NCBI GenBank assembly: GCA_016200005.1
Contig: JACQFP010000068.1
Location: 1 to 64,000 of the forward strand
DNA from: Verrucomicrobiota bacterium
GTDB taxonomy: Bacteria; Verrucomicrobiota; Verrucomicrobiia; Limisphaerales; PALSA-1396
DNA: 64,000 nucleotides
Direction of reading: 5' to 3'
The position numbers and the translations under genes are program-made. Positions 27,553 to 35,177 of the stretch are shown piece after piece. The notes below the pieces were generated by a model. It was given only the letters and a program-made list of their open reading frames with translations, ran no database searches and was not told the DNA's origin. The number at the start of each line of letters is the position of its first letter. The stretch's first letter is position 1.

Positions 27553-28709
27553 GCCAACCACTCATCACTTTTTCTTTTCCAACCACAACGCTCTTCGGCG
27601 TCGGCGCCATCGCGGAGCTTTCCTCGCGCCTCCGCCAGATGAACGTCACTCGCCCGCTCGTCGTCACTGATCCTGGCGTGGTGCAAACGGAAGCGTTCAA
27701 TCTGTTGAAACACACGTTGGGTGAGAAGGCGCAGGGCCAATCCTGGTTTCTCTTCAGCGGCGTGCATCCGAATCCGGTGGAGAATGATGTAGTGGAAGGC
27801 GCGGCGGCATATCGAGACGCGAGTTGTGATGGTGTGATTGCGTTCGGCGGTGGCAGCGCGCTTGATGTTGGCAAGGCAGTCCGTTTGTTGGTCAAGCGAC
27901 CCGACCTCAAGCTAGAAAAGTTCAACTATCAGGACGATTGGAACAATCTCGCGCCGTGCGTTTGCATTCCGACAACGGCGGGAACTGGCAGTGAGGTTGG
28001 ACGGAGTTCCGTGATTACGATGTCCGCCACCAAACGCAAGGCGGTTTTGTTCCACCCAGCGTTGCTCGCGAAGCTGGTCATTCTCGATCCGGAATTGACG
28101 CGTGGACTGCCACCCAAGTTGACGGCGGCGACTGGCGCTGATGCGTTGACACATTGCATCGAATCGTTCACCTGTCCCGTGTTTCATCCGATGTGCGACG
28201 GCGTCGCGCTGGAAGGAATCCATTTGATCATGGACGCCCTTCCGCGCGCCTATCGCGACGGCAACGATCTCGATGCGCGCGGCAAAATGCTCGTAGCGGC
28301 GGCGATGGGCGCAGTAGCTTTTCAGAAGGATTTGGGCGTTGTCCACTCGCTGGCGCACCCGCTGTCCACGATATGCGGAATGCATCATGGGCTGGCGAAT
28401 GCGCTTTGCCTTGTCGCCGGCATGACGTTCTGCGCGGAGCGCAAGCCAGGGCTTTATCGCCGCGTCGGAATCGCGTGCGGGTTGGACGTCGTCAAGAGCA
28501 GCGATGCCGAAGCAGATCGAGCGACGATTGAGTTCATTAAGAAATTCCTCGCCGGTATTGGCCTCGACGCGCGATTGCGTGACCACGGGGTGAAGGCGGA
28601 ACAACTTGACGCGCTTGTAGCTCAGGCGGTGGACGATCCCTGCCACAAGACAAATGCAGTGCCAGTGACCGCGAAGGACTTCCGTCAGCTCTATGAGCAA
28701 GTGCTGTGA
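27549..28709 (+). CDS. Iron-containing alcohol dehydrogenase
   Basis: A 386-residue group III alcohol dehydrogenase. It has the NAD-binding FGGGSALDVGKAV, the family block PTTAGTGSEVG, and metal-ligand regions TGADALTHCIESF and HSLAHPLSTICGMHHGLANA with the conserved Asp and His residues. It oxidises a primary alcohol to an aldehyde, or the reverse. Position between a GATase and an aldehyde dehydrogenase suggests that it oxidises the hydroxyl of a gamma-glutamylated amino alcohol; this is inference. Coupled by 4-bp overlap to the upstream GATase. Confidence 0.92.
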   Translation: MSQPLITFSFPTTTLFGVGAIAELSSRLRQMNVTRPLVVTDPGVVQTEAFNLLKHTLGEKAQGQSWFLFSGVHPNPVENDVVEGAAAYRDASCDGVIAFGGGSALDVGKAVRLLVKRPDLKLEKFNYQDDWNNLAPCVCIPTTAGTGSEVGRSSVITMSATKRKAVLFHPALLAKLVILDPELTRGLPPKLTAATGADALTHCIESFTCPVFHPMCDGVALEGIHLIMDALPRAYRDGNDLDARGKMLVAAAMGAVAFQKDLGVVHSLAHPLSTICGMHHGLANALCLVAGMTFCAERKPGLYRRVGIACGLDVVKSSDAEADRATIEFIKKFLAGIGLDARLRDHGVKAEQLDALVAQAVDDPCHKTNAVPVTAKDFRQLYEQVL

Positions 28710-28767
28710 AGCAAGGCGCGGCTGAACTTGACCTGAACCGCACCGGCAGCGTATCACATTCCGCACA

Positions 28768-30198
28768 ATGAATGTTCCGACGCAGCTTTTTCTCGATGGT
28801 AGTTACCAGAATTCCGCCTCTGGTCGGCGCACGACGTTGGTCAACCCCGCCACCGAACAAACCTTCACCGAGGTCGCCGCTGCTGATCTGGGCGATCTTA
28901 ATGCCGCCGTGGAATCCGCCCAGCGCGCTTGGGAATCCGGTTGGCGCGACCTTGCGCCCGGCAAACGAACTGAAATTCTTTTCAACGTCGCCCGCAAGCT
29001 GCGGGAAAATCTGGAGGAGATCGCGCAGTTGGAGACATTGAACATTGGCAAGCCAATCTCTGACGCTCGCGATGAAGCCGGATTGGGTGCGCGAGTGTTT
29101 GAATTTTACGCCGGTGCCGTGACCAAGTTCTACGGGCAGACCATTCCCGTGTCGCGCGGCGGATTTGATTTTACTTTGCATCAGCCGATGGGCGTGATCG
29201 CGGCAATCGTGCCTTGGAACTTTCCCTTCCCCATCGGTTCTTGGAAGGTTGCGCCGGCACTGGCGGCGGGTAACTGCGTCGTGCTCAAGCCCGCCTCACT
29301 TTCTCCGCTCACGGCGCTCAAGCTCGGCGAACTGGCTCATGCCGCCGGTTTGCCACCGGGCGTGTTGCAGGTTCTGCCGGGCAGCGGCTCGACCATCGGC
29401 GACGCGCTCGTCACTCATCCGTTGATTCGCAAGGTTTCGTTCACCGGCTCGACGGAGATCGGCCGCCGCGTCATGGAACTAGCTTCGCGCGATCTCAAGC
29501 GCATCTCGCTCGAACTCGGCGGCAAGTCGCCCAACATCGTTTTTGCCGACGCCGATTGGCAGCGTGCTGCCGAAAGCTCGCCGATGAGTGTGTTCGCCAA
29601 CACAGGGCAGGATTGTTGTGCACGCAGCCGCATGTTTGTGGAGCGAAGCATCTACGATCCCTTCGTGGAAGCATTCGTCGCCGCCACACGAAAGCTGAAG
29701 GTTGGTGATCCCGCCAAGCCCGAAACGCAACTCGGTCCGCTCGTTTCCGCGGGACAACGAACAACCGTGGAAGAGTTTCTTGTCGATGCCCGCAAACACG
29801 GCAGCCAGTTCGCCTGCGGCGGAGCGCGGCCAAATTCCAAAGGTTACTACCTTGAACCAACAGTGTTGCTCGACGTGGGCAAGACCGACCGTTGCTGGCA
29901 CGAGGAGATTTTTGGTCCCGTGGTTTGCATCACACCATTCGATGACGAGACGCAGATGCTGCAAGAAGTGAATGCGTCGCCCTACGGTTTGAGCGGATCG
30001 CTTTGGACGAATGATCTGCGCCGTGCGTTGCGCGTAAGTCGCGCGGTCCAGAGCGGCGTATTGAGCGTGAACTCGCACAGCAGCGTCCACGTCGAAGCGC
30101 CGTTCGGCGGATTCAAGACCAGCGGCATCGGTCGCGATCTCGGCATGAACGCGATGGAGGGTTACACGGAATTGAAAAATGTTTACGTGGGGGAATGA
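28768..30198 (+). CDS. NAD(P)-dependent aldehyde dehydrogenase
   Basis: A 476-residue ALDH superfamily enzyme. Cofactor binding is shown by VPWNFPFPIGSWKVAPALAAGN and FTGSTEIGRRV, the catalytic Glu is in LELGGKSP, and the nucleophile Cys is 283 in ANTGQDCCARS. The C-terminal EIFGPVV and FGGFKTSGIGRDLG complete the fold. Overall it is closest in style to betaine/gamma-aminobutyraldehyde-type dehydrogenases. In this operon it would oxidise the aldehyde made by the Fe-ADH. It begins 58 bp after the ADH gene. Confidence 0.93.
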   Translation: MNVPTQLFLDGSYQNSASGRRTTLVNPATEQTFTEVAAADLGDLNAAVESAQRAWESGWRDLAPGKRTEILFNVARKLRENLEEIAQLETLNIGKPISDARDEAGLGARVFEFYAGAVTKFYGQTIPVSRGGFDFTLHQPMGVIAAIVPWNFPFPIGSWKVAPALAAGNCVVLKPASLSPLTALKLGELAHAAGLPPGVLQVLPGSGSTIGDALVTHPLIRKVSFTGSTEIGRRVMELASRDLKRISLELGGKSPNIVFADADWQRAAESSPMSVFANTGQDCCARSRMFVERSIYDPFVEAFVAATRKLKVGDPAKPETQLGPLVSAGQRTTVEEFLVDARKHGSQFACGGARPNSKGYYLEPTVLLDVGKTDRCWHEEIFGPVVCITPFDDETQMLQEVNASPYGLSGSLWTNDLRRALRVSRAVQSGVLSVNSHSSVHVEAPFGGFKTSGIGRDLGMNAMEGYTELKNVYVGE

Positions 30199-30773
30199 TA
30201 CGTGAAACGTGAAACGTGAGGAGTGAGTCATGAACTTTAGCCAGTGGGAACAGACGGTGGCGGCAGAGATTAAGGGCGATTCCGTGTGGAAATCGGAGGC
30301 GTACCGACTGGCGCTGTTCGCGGCGGATTTGGGGTGGAGTGATGCAACCAAGCTCTTGAGCGATAAGCGAACCATCAGTCTGGCCGACCAGCTTTATCGT
30401 TCAGTAGGAGCTGTCAGCGCAGATTTGGAGGAAGGCTATTCGCGAGGCACGGGTAGAGATCGGGCACGGTTCTATGAGTACGGTCTTGGCTCGGCGCGTG
30501 AATCCAGAGGATGGTATTTCAAAGGACGCCATGTGCTCGGCCAGGAAGTGGCCGAGCACCGAATGCGGTTGTTTACTCAGATCATCAAACTTCTTCTGAC
30601 CATGGTGCCAGATCAACGTGGACAAACTTTACACGAGGAATCTCCGCAGTACCCTTCCGTTCCGAAATTACCATCCTCGGATGGTGCGGAAAAAGGTGAC
30701 GAACTGCTAGAGATTATTCCCATGCCCTGAGCCAATCTAACCTCTCACGTTTTACGCATCACATTTCACGTAT
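30198..30773. repeat. Inverted-repeat-flanked cassette carrying a four-helix-bundle gene
   Basis: The left end 30198-30229 reads ATACGTGAAACGTGAAACGT followed by GAGGAGTGAGTC. The right end 30740-30773 is its imperfect inverted copy (reverse complement starts ATACGTGAAATGTGATGCGT). The two ends enclose exactly the small gene 30230-30730, inside the ALDH-GS operon. The arrangement looks like a non-autonomous cassette that was inserted into the operon. Confidence 0.6.
30230..30730 (+). CDS. Four-helix-bundle protein (23S rRNA intervening-sequence family)
   Basis: A 166-residue protein whose core (WKSEAYRLALFAADLGW, RTISLADQLYRSVGAVSADLEEGYSRGTGRDRARFYEYGLGSARESRGWY) is the four-helix-bundle family first described from insertions in 23S rRNA genes. 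Its biochemical role is unknown. The C-terminal tail (about 125-166) is disordered and acidic. It interrupts the order ALDH to GS-like ligase, and inverted repeats flank it tightly, so it is likely cargo rather than a pathway component. Confidence 0.85.
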   Translation: MNFSQWEQTVAAEIKGDSVWKSEAYRLALFAADLGWSDATKLLSDKRTISLADQLYRSVGAVSADLEEGYSRGTGRDRARFYEYGLGSARESRGWYFKGRHVLGQEVAEHRMRLFTQIIKLLLTMVPDQRGQTLHEESPQYPSVPKLPSSDGAEKGDELLEIIPMP

Positions 30774-30774
30774 T

Positions 30775-32121
30775 ATGAACCTTCAGACTCTCAAATTCAA
30801 AATCAAAAGCGGCACGATTGACACGGTGATCGTTGCCTGCCCCGATGTCTTTGGCCGTCTGGTGGGCAAACGATTCACCGGACAATTCTTTCGCGACCAT
30901 GTCGTGAAAAGCAGCACACACGGCTGCAATTACTTGCTGACGGTCAATATCGAAATGGACCCGATGGATGGCTTCAAGCTGGCCAACTGGGACAAAGGCT
31001 TCGGCGATTTCGAGATGCGGCCCGACATGTCCACGTTGCGCGTGCTCCCCTGGCAACTGGGCACCGCGCTGGTCCTGTGCGATTTCCTCCATCACGACGG
31101 CAAGTTCGTGGCGGAAGCGCCGCGCTCAGTGTTGCGACGGCAGCTTGACGCCATTTCAAAGAGGAAGCTCACTTGTTACATCGCCGGCGAACTGGAGTTC
31201 TTCCTGTTCAACACTTCCTACCACGATGCGTTCGCTTCGCATTATCAAATCCTGCCGCCGTCGAGTGATTATCGAATTGATTATCACATCCAGCAGCCGA
31301 CGCAGGACGAGCCGATCATGCGCGCGGTTCGCAATCAAATGGCCGTTGCCCGCGTGCCGGTGGAATCGAGCAAGGGCGAATGGGGACGAGGTCAACACGA
31401 GATCAATTTCATTTACGACCAGCCGCTGCCGATGGCCGACATGCACGTGGTCTTCAAGCACGGCGTCAAGGAAATCGCCCAACAACACGGAAAGGCCGTG
31501 ACGTTCATGCCCAAGTATTCCGCGCAGGACGCCGGCAACAGTTGTCACATCCACGTCAGCCTCTGGCAGGGCGGCAAAAATCTTTTCTGGGACGACAAAC
31601 GCGGCGCTGGCTCGAAATTCTACCGCCAGTTTCTTGGCGGGCTGATGAAATATTCGCCGGAGCTTTGTTACTTCTTTGCGCCAACGATCAACGCCTACAA
31701 ACGCTACCAATCGGCCAGTTGGGCGCCCACCAAGATGGCCTGGGCGCATGACAATCGCACCGTGGGCTTTCGCGTCGTCGGCCACGGCAATTCGTTCCGC
31801 ATCGAGAACCGCATGCCGGGCGCCGACGCAAATCCATACCTGGCGTTTGCGGCCACCTTGGTCGCCGGCATGGCCGGTGTGGCGGAAGGATTGGATTGCG
31901 GCGAGGTCTATGAAGGAAACGCGTACATCGATCCCAAACTAAAAAGTCTGCCGAAATCTTTGCGCGATGCGACCGACCTTCTGGATCGCAGTCGAGTCGC
32001 GCGGGCGGCGCTGAGTGATGAGGTGGTCGATTTTTACGTCCACACGGCGCGGTTGGAGGCCCAGGCCTTTAACGACGCGGTCACGGATTGGGAACGTATC
32101 CGATATTTTGAACGGATTTAG
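30775..32121 (+). CDS. Glutamine-synthetase-like gamma-glutamyl ligase
   Basis: A 448-residue protein of the GS superfamily, class with GlnA3/GlnA4, PuuA and IpuC. It has GELEFFLF (metal-binding Glu), SSKGEWGRGQHEINF, the catalytic His region GNSCHIHVSLW, ATP site NAYKRYQ and the Arg-Glu block SFRIENRMPGADANPYLAFAA. It lacks the adenylylation loop of true GlnA I-beta. Such enzymes ligate glutamate to amines such as polyamines, ethanolamine or isopropylamine. The operon contents favour an amino-alcohol substrate (inference). The last 115-123 bp recur twice downstream (33021-33135 and 34493-34615). Confidence 0.88.
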   Translation: MNLQTLKFKIKSGTIDTVIVACPDVFGRLVGKRFTGQFFRDHVVKSSTHGCNYLLTVNIEMDPMDGFKLANWDKGFGDFEMRPDMSTLRVLPWQLGTALVLCDFLHHDGKFVAEAPRSVLRRQLDAISKRKLTCYIAGELEFFLFNTSYHDAFASHYQILPPSSDYRIDYHIQQPTQDEPIMRAVRNQMAVARVPVESSKGEWGRGQHEINFIYDQPLPMADMHVVFKHGVKEIAQQHGKAVTFMPKYSAQDAGNSCHIHVSLWQGGKNLFWDDKRGAGSKFYRQFLGGLMKYSPELCYFFAPTINAYKRYQSASWAPTKMAWAHDNRTVGFRVVGHGNSFRIENRMPGADANPYLAFAATLVAGMAGVAEGLDCGEVYEGNAYIDPKLKSLPKSLRDATDLLDRSRVARAALSDEVVDFYVHTARLEAQAFNDAVTDWERIRYFERI

Positions 32122-32160
32122 GTGGAGGAACGGAGGGGCGGCGCTCGACCAATGTTGTCG

Positions 32161-32628
32161 CTAATCATAACCAAATCCTTCTGCTTGTCGAACCTCGACC
32201 CGACCGTTCTTGGTCAAGGAAATTCCGAGGGTGGCACCGGCGTTCAGATCAATCTGCTTCGACCAACTAATCCGCTTGCTGGGCATCGTGAAGGTCACGA
32301 TTGGATGGACTGAAGTAGCTGAGACAGTTGAAGCCTCTGCGAATCCGAGCACTGCTCTGGTTTTCGGCCTGCCTCTGTAAACCTCCCTTCCATCAACCGC
32401 GATGACTGCCTCGCGGCCTTGATAAAAACCTTCCTGTAAGTGAATGACGAGGCTGTTCGTTGCGCCCGGCAGAATCGGTACGGCAGGGCGAACCGCGGGC
32501 TCTCTCCTGCACCCCGTAAGAGCGAAAAGCCCCACTAAAAAGCCAATGCTTATGTGATGTAATCTCCTGGTGTATGGGTCGGCGTGACAGAAATAAGGCC
32601 GGGGTTTGCAGTTAATCAGTATTGTCAT
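32161..32628 (-). CDS. Putative lipoprotein
   Basis: A 155-codon frame with a lipobox FALTGC (Cys 40 counted from ATG 32628) after the hydrophobic HHISIGFLVGLFALT. The mature part (about 115 residues) is mostly beta-strand (ATNSLVIHLQEGFYQGREAVIAVDGREVYRG), like a small periplasmic or outer-surface domain. The 20 residues before the signal are unusual. An AGGAG lies inside them, upstream of the signal, where no ATG/GTG/TTG occurs in frame, so the native start may have been lost. The region has lower GC than its surroundings. Function unknown. Confidence 0.55.
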   Translation of the reverse strand: MTILINCKPRPYFCHADPYTRRLHHISIGFLVGLFALTGCRREPAVRPAVPILPGATNSLVIHLQEGFYQGREAVIAVDGREVYRGRPKTRAVLGFAEASTVSATSVHPIVTFTMPSKRISWSKQIDLNAGATLGISLTKNGRVEVRQAEGFGYD

Positions 32629-32675
32629 AACGGGGCGACGCCTCTCGTTTCATACTCATCTCGCTTCATTAAACT

Positions 32676-32927
32676 TCACTCTTGCGGGCGTGCAAGCTTG
32701 GGTGGCAGCGTCGGAAAAATTGGGTACGGTTGCCACTCAGGAAGCTTTGGCTCGAGCTTCGGCGACAGAGGAGCGCCAGCAACAGGGGAAGCAACTATCT
32801 GGAGAGGCGGCTTACTCGCCAACGCCCGCTGCTGCTCGACAGTGGGAACGAAAAAGATACAGCAAACGGTGAATCCGACGCAAAAGCCTACACAGGCGAA
32901 TAAAACCGATTTGAGATTCGCTTTCAT
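32676..32927 (-). CDS. Small single-pass membrane protein
   Basis: An 83-residue product starting MKANLKSVLFACVGFCVGFTVCCIFFV, a Cys-rich membrane helix or uncleaved signal, followed by a Pro-rich tail (PVAGAPLSPKLEPKLPEWQPYPIFPTLPPKL). ATG 32927 was chosen over an upstream Met because it places the helix at the N-terminus. It is encoded 48 bp upstream of the lipoprotein gene on the same strand and may be co-expressed with it. No family recognised; both genes lie between two copies of the GS-like gene's 3' end. Confidence 0.5.
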   Translation of the reverse strand: MKANLKSVLFACVGFCVGFTVCCIFFVPTVEQQRALASKPPLQIVASPVAGAPLSPKLEPKLPEWQPYPIFPTLPPKLARPQE

Positions 32928-33020
32928 ACTTTGTTTGACGGTGAATGTGATATAATGCTCCCCTGCCAACTACCGAGGTAAACGACCCCTGCCACCCAAC
33001 GTTGAGCGGAGAAGCGGCGC

Positions 33021-33135
33021 GGCGCTGGGCGATGACGTGGTCGATTTCTACGTCCACACGGCGCGGTGGGAAGCGCAAGCGTTCAATGATGAGGTGACGG
33101 ATTGGGAACGCATTCGATATTTCGAACGGATTTAA
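33021..33135 (+). pseudogene. Second copy of the GS-like gene's 3' end
   Basis: 115 bp, about 87-90% identical by eye to 32007-32121, encoding GDDVVDFYVHTARWEAQAFN and DWERIRYFERI, then TAA at 33133-33135. Nothing of the GS-like gene upstream of this segment is present. It is more similar to the third copy (34501-34615, about 91%) than to the intact gene. It could not make a functional enzyme. Confidence 0.85.
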
Positions 33136-33199
33136 GCACACAAGGAGTCTGTGCAAAAATCCGGGGGAATTGGGACGCCTTCGGGCACCGCCCCGCGCG

Positions 33200-33308
33200 C
33201 GTAGCGCAGCCGTCCTCGGCTGCGGGTTCGCGGGGCGTCCGCGCCCCGTGGACCGGGCTTGGCCGCGAGACGCGGCCAGAACCCGCAGGCGGGGACGCCT
33301 GCGCTACG
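33200..33308. repeat. 109-bp palindromic repeat, copy 1
   Basis: The outer arms, about 31 bp each, are near-perfect inverted copies starting CGTAGCGCAG and ending CTGCGCTACG. Each arm is itself a hairpin (CGCAGCCG/CGGCTGCG; GGCGGGGACGCC). The centre holds two more stems (GGGGCGTCCGCGCCCC; GGCCGCGAGACGCGGCC). A second copy at 44850-44958 is nearly identical in the same orientation. It is a dispersed, highly structured intergenic element. Confidence 0.85.
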
Positions 33309-33392
33309 GGGGCAGTGCCCGGATGCACCCGGCGGAATTGCGAAGCGGAATGCGAACTTGCAAACACGGCACAAAGAACTTAGTGTCCGAAC

Positions 33393-33599
33393 GTGACAAC
33401 CAGCATTGAGGCCATTTACCAAAACGGCAAAATACTACTGCCGCGACCGCTGTCGTTGCCTGAAAAATCTCCGGTGCGCGTGACGATCGAATCGGGCGAC
33501 ACCGAGCGCGAGGCCTGGCTGAAGCTTTCCGAGGAATCCTTGACCAGGATATGGGACAACGCGGACGACGATGTCTTCAATGAACTGCTCTTGAAATGA
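33393..33599 (+). CDS. AF2212/DUF104-like antitoxin
   Basis: A 68-residue protein from GTG 33393, with SIEAIYQNGKILLPRPLSLPEKSPVRVTIES, the swapped-hairpin DNA-binding N-terminus of DUF104-type antitoxins, and a C-terminal acidic tail (DNADDDVFNELLLK) that would bind a toxin. No intact toxin follows. The next bases in another frame read EVVLLPDIA and break off, suggesting a decayed MazF/PemK-like toxin start, though this is weak. It may be an orphan antitoxin. Confidence 0.65.
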   Translation: MTTSIEAIYQNGKILLPRPLSLPEKSPVRVTIESGDTEREAWLKLSEESLTRIWDNADDDVFNELLLK

Positions 33600-33660
33600 G
33601 GTCGTTCTCCTGCCGGACATTGCGCATTGCCAGGCAGACAGAAAGGGTTAAAATATTCCC

Positions 33661-33918
33661 ATGAGCGTTACGCTGGAAATTCCGGATGACTTTGCGCAGC
33701 GGCTGCAAACCGAACCTGATGCGGCCGAAGCACAGTTGCGCCTTGAACTGGCCATCGCTTTGTATCGTCAAGGCCAACTGCCGCCGGGTCGCGCTGCGGA
33801 GTTGGCAGGTATGAATCGTTGGACATTCGAGGACCTCCTCCGGCAGCGCCAAGTTCCCATGCCCTACTCGTTGAGCGACCTCGACCACGACAGTGCTTAT
33901 GCCAGCGGTCGTCGTTGA
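33661..33918 (+). CDS. UPF0175-family antitoxin
   Basis: An 85-residue protein: MSVTLEIPDDFAQRL, LRLELAIALYRQGQLPPGRAAELAGMNRWTFEDLL, RQVPMPYSLSDLDHD. This is the UPF0175 pattern, a ribbon plus a helix-turn-helix (AAELAGMNRWTFEDLL). These proteins are found paired with PIN-like DUF3368 toxins, and such a gene follows directly, overlapping by about 20 bp, but is damaged. It is probably autoregulatory. Confidence 0.8.
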   Translation: MSVTLEIPDDFAQRLQTEPDAAEAQLRLELAIALYRQGQLPPGRAAELAGMNRWTFEDLLRQRQVPMPYSLSDLDHDSAYASGRR

Positions 33919-34224
33919 CTCCTCTGTGAACTCGGACGGGTCCTCGGCTTGTCTTTCATCCTGCAACCCGGCGAGACGCAAGCGCTGGCCTTGGCCTTGG
34001 AGCTGCCCAATTCGCTGTTGTTGGTGGATGACGCCCAAGGTTGCCGGGCCGCCCAGGCGTTGGGAATTGCTTACACCGGAACGCTTGGCGTCCTGCTTCG
34101 GGCCAAGGCAGAGAGCAAAATCGCCGCACTCCGTCCGGTGTTGGAATTGCTGAAACAAAGAACGACCTATTGGCTCAGTGCGGCGGTCTATGAAGCGGCG
34201 CTCGCACAGGCAAATGAATCGTAG
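33899..34224 (+). pseudogene. DUF3368 PIN-like toxin, internally deleted and frameshifted
   Basis: The start (MPAVVVDSSV, from 33899) is the first PIN strand with its conserved Asp. The sequence then jumps into another frame reading LGRVLGLSFILQPGETQALALALE, LLLVDDAQGCRAAQALGIAYTGTLGVLLRAK, the C-terminal half of DUF3368 proteins. About 60 codons between strand 1 and the LGxxLGL block are missing and the frame changes near 33930. A shorter product from 33949 could be made but would lack the first catalytic acid. Confidence 0.75.
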
Positions 34225-34239
34225 CAAAGGAGTTGATTT

Positions 34240-34365
34240 TTGGAAAAAAACCTATCTCACTTCTCGGAAGACGCGCAGCTACACAAGTGGGTGGAAGCAT
34301 CTCCGATCCTGCGCAAAGCGCCGCGCGAACAAATCCATCCGAAGAGAATCCAGGCAAACCTATAA
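34240..34365 (+). CDS. Possible 41-residue small protein, TTG start
   Basis: The start TTG 34240 is preceded by AAAGGAG at good spacing. The product reads EKNLSHFSEDAQLHKWVEASPILRKAP and ends RIQANL. The composition is protein-like (amphipathic helix then basic tail), unlike the overlapping frames. It may be a real small protein or the 3' remnant of a larger gene. No family recognised. Confidence 0.4.
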   Translation: MEKNLSHFSEDAQLHKWVEASPILRKAPREQIHPKRIQANL

Positions 34366-34402
34366 TCCAGGGAGTCTGTAGAACCGTTCGTCTTCTGCCT
34401 AT

Positions 34403-34615
34403 GTGGCCGTTTCATTGCTCGAACCCGGCAAGCCCGTCAGGTTTGAAGTGGTTGGCTCGGCGAACAGTCGGCGGTGGTTTGGGAATTATCTTGCGCGGGC
34501 GGCGCTGGGCAATGACGTGGTCGATTTTTGCGTCCACACGGCGCGGTTGGAAGCGCAGGCGTTCAACGACGCGGTGACGGATTGGGAACGCATTCGTTAT
34601 TTTGAACGGATTTAA
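34403..34615 (+). pseudogene. Third copy of the GS-like gene's 3' end, fused to unknown sequence
   Basis: A 70-codon frame whose last 41 codons (34493-34615) encode ARAALGNDVVDFCVHTARLE to DWERIRYFERI. They are about 87-88% identical in DNA to the end of the intact gene at 31999-32121. The first 30 codons (SLLEPGKPVRFEVVGSANSRRWFGNYL) are not GS-like and not recognised. No GS catalytic motif is present. Confidence 0.8.
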
Positions 34616-34850
34616 TCAGAGTTCGGTGGTGTCCTGAATTGGCGGTAGCACTATGGGTGATGCCAACGGCGTAAAGCTAAGATCACGTTCCTCTGAACAA
34701 ATATCACCGAGTTTGCAGTTGAGACGCCGCATAATCTGGCGAAGCGCTCGAGGAGTGATACTTTGCTGGCCTTGTTCCAAGCGATGAAGTGTAGAGGGAA
34801 GCAGGCCGACCTTCTATTGCTGCCGAGTTTTCAATTCCGGTGTGGAACAA
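34616..34850 (-). pseudogene. XRE-family helix-turn-helix regulator fragment with internal stop
   Basis: On the minus strand one frame reads VGLLPSTLHRLEQGQQSITP, then RALRQIMRRLNCKLGDI, an unmistakable XRE helix-turn-helix (recognition helix STLHRLEQG). It ends at TGA 34616-34618. Upstream in the same frame is TAG at 34814-34816 (KTRQQ-stop-KVG), and no start codon lies between. The first helices of the domain are missing. It shares its 3' border exactly with the end of the third GS-like copy. Confidence 0.7.
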
Positions 34851-34974
34851 AAGTGGAATAAACAGATTGACAATCGACCGACGGGCAGCATACTCGTCAC
34901 AAATCCCAAGGACTTCTAACGAAGTTCTATGAAGACCCATCAAGACACACCTCTCCCCCCAACACCAAACCTTT

Positions 34975-35129
34975 ATGAACTGTGCGGCCAGCTCGGCCAA
35001 TCTGTTCCGGGTGACCGACGGGCAATGGCACTTCAACTTCGACGCTCGCGGCACGGGTGTAGGCCCTCGCAACTCATCGTGACCTTTTCCGACGGCAGCC
35101 AACCCAACGTCTGGATCCAACTCAAGTAA
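34975..35129 (+). pseudogene. 3' fragment of a third HYR/PxKF secreted-protein paralogue
   Basis: A frame from 34975 reads SSANLFRVTDGQWHFNFD, then a shift leads to LIVTFSDGSQPNVWIQLK and a stop at 35129. These match the end of the protein encoded at 35178-38129 (QFRLADSQWHFNLD ... LVATLSDGSQHHVWTQLK). Only the terminal 50 or so codons of the PxKF domain remain, with one frameshift near 35070. Confidence 0.8.
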
Positions 35130-35177
35130 GCAGATTGCAAAAGTAATCCGTGTAACCCAGAGAGAAATAGAAAACTC
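35130..35177. repeat. Conserved spacer between tandem secreted-protein genes, copy 1
   Basis: 48 bp (starts GCAGATTGCAAAAGTAATCC after the stop, ends AATAGAAAACTC before ATG). It recurs almost unchanged at 38130-38176 in the same position between the two giant genes. Together with the flanking gene ends it marks the junction of a tandem duplication, and probably carries the ribosome-binding region. Confidence 0.85.
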
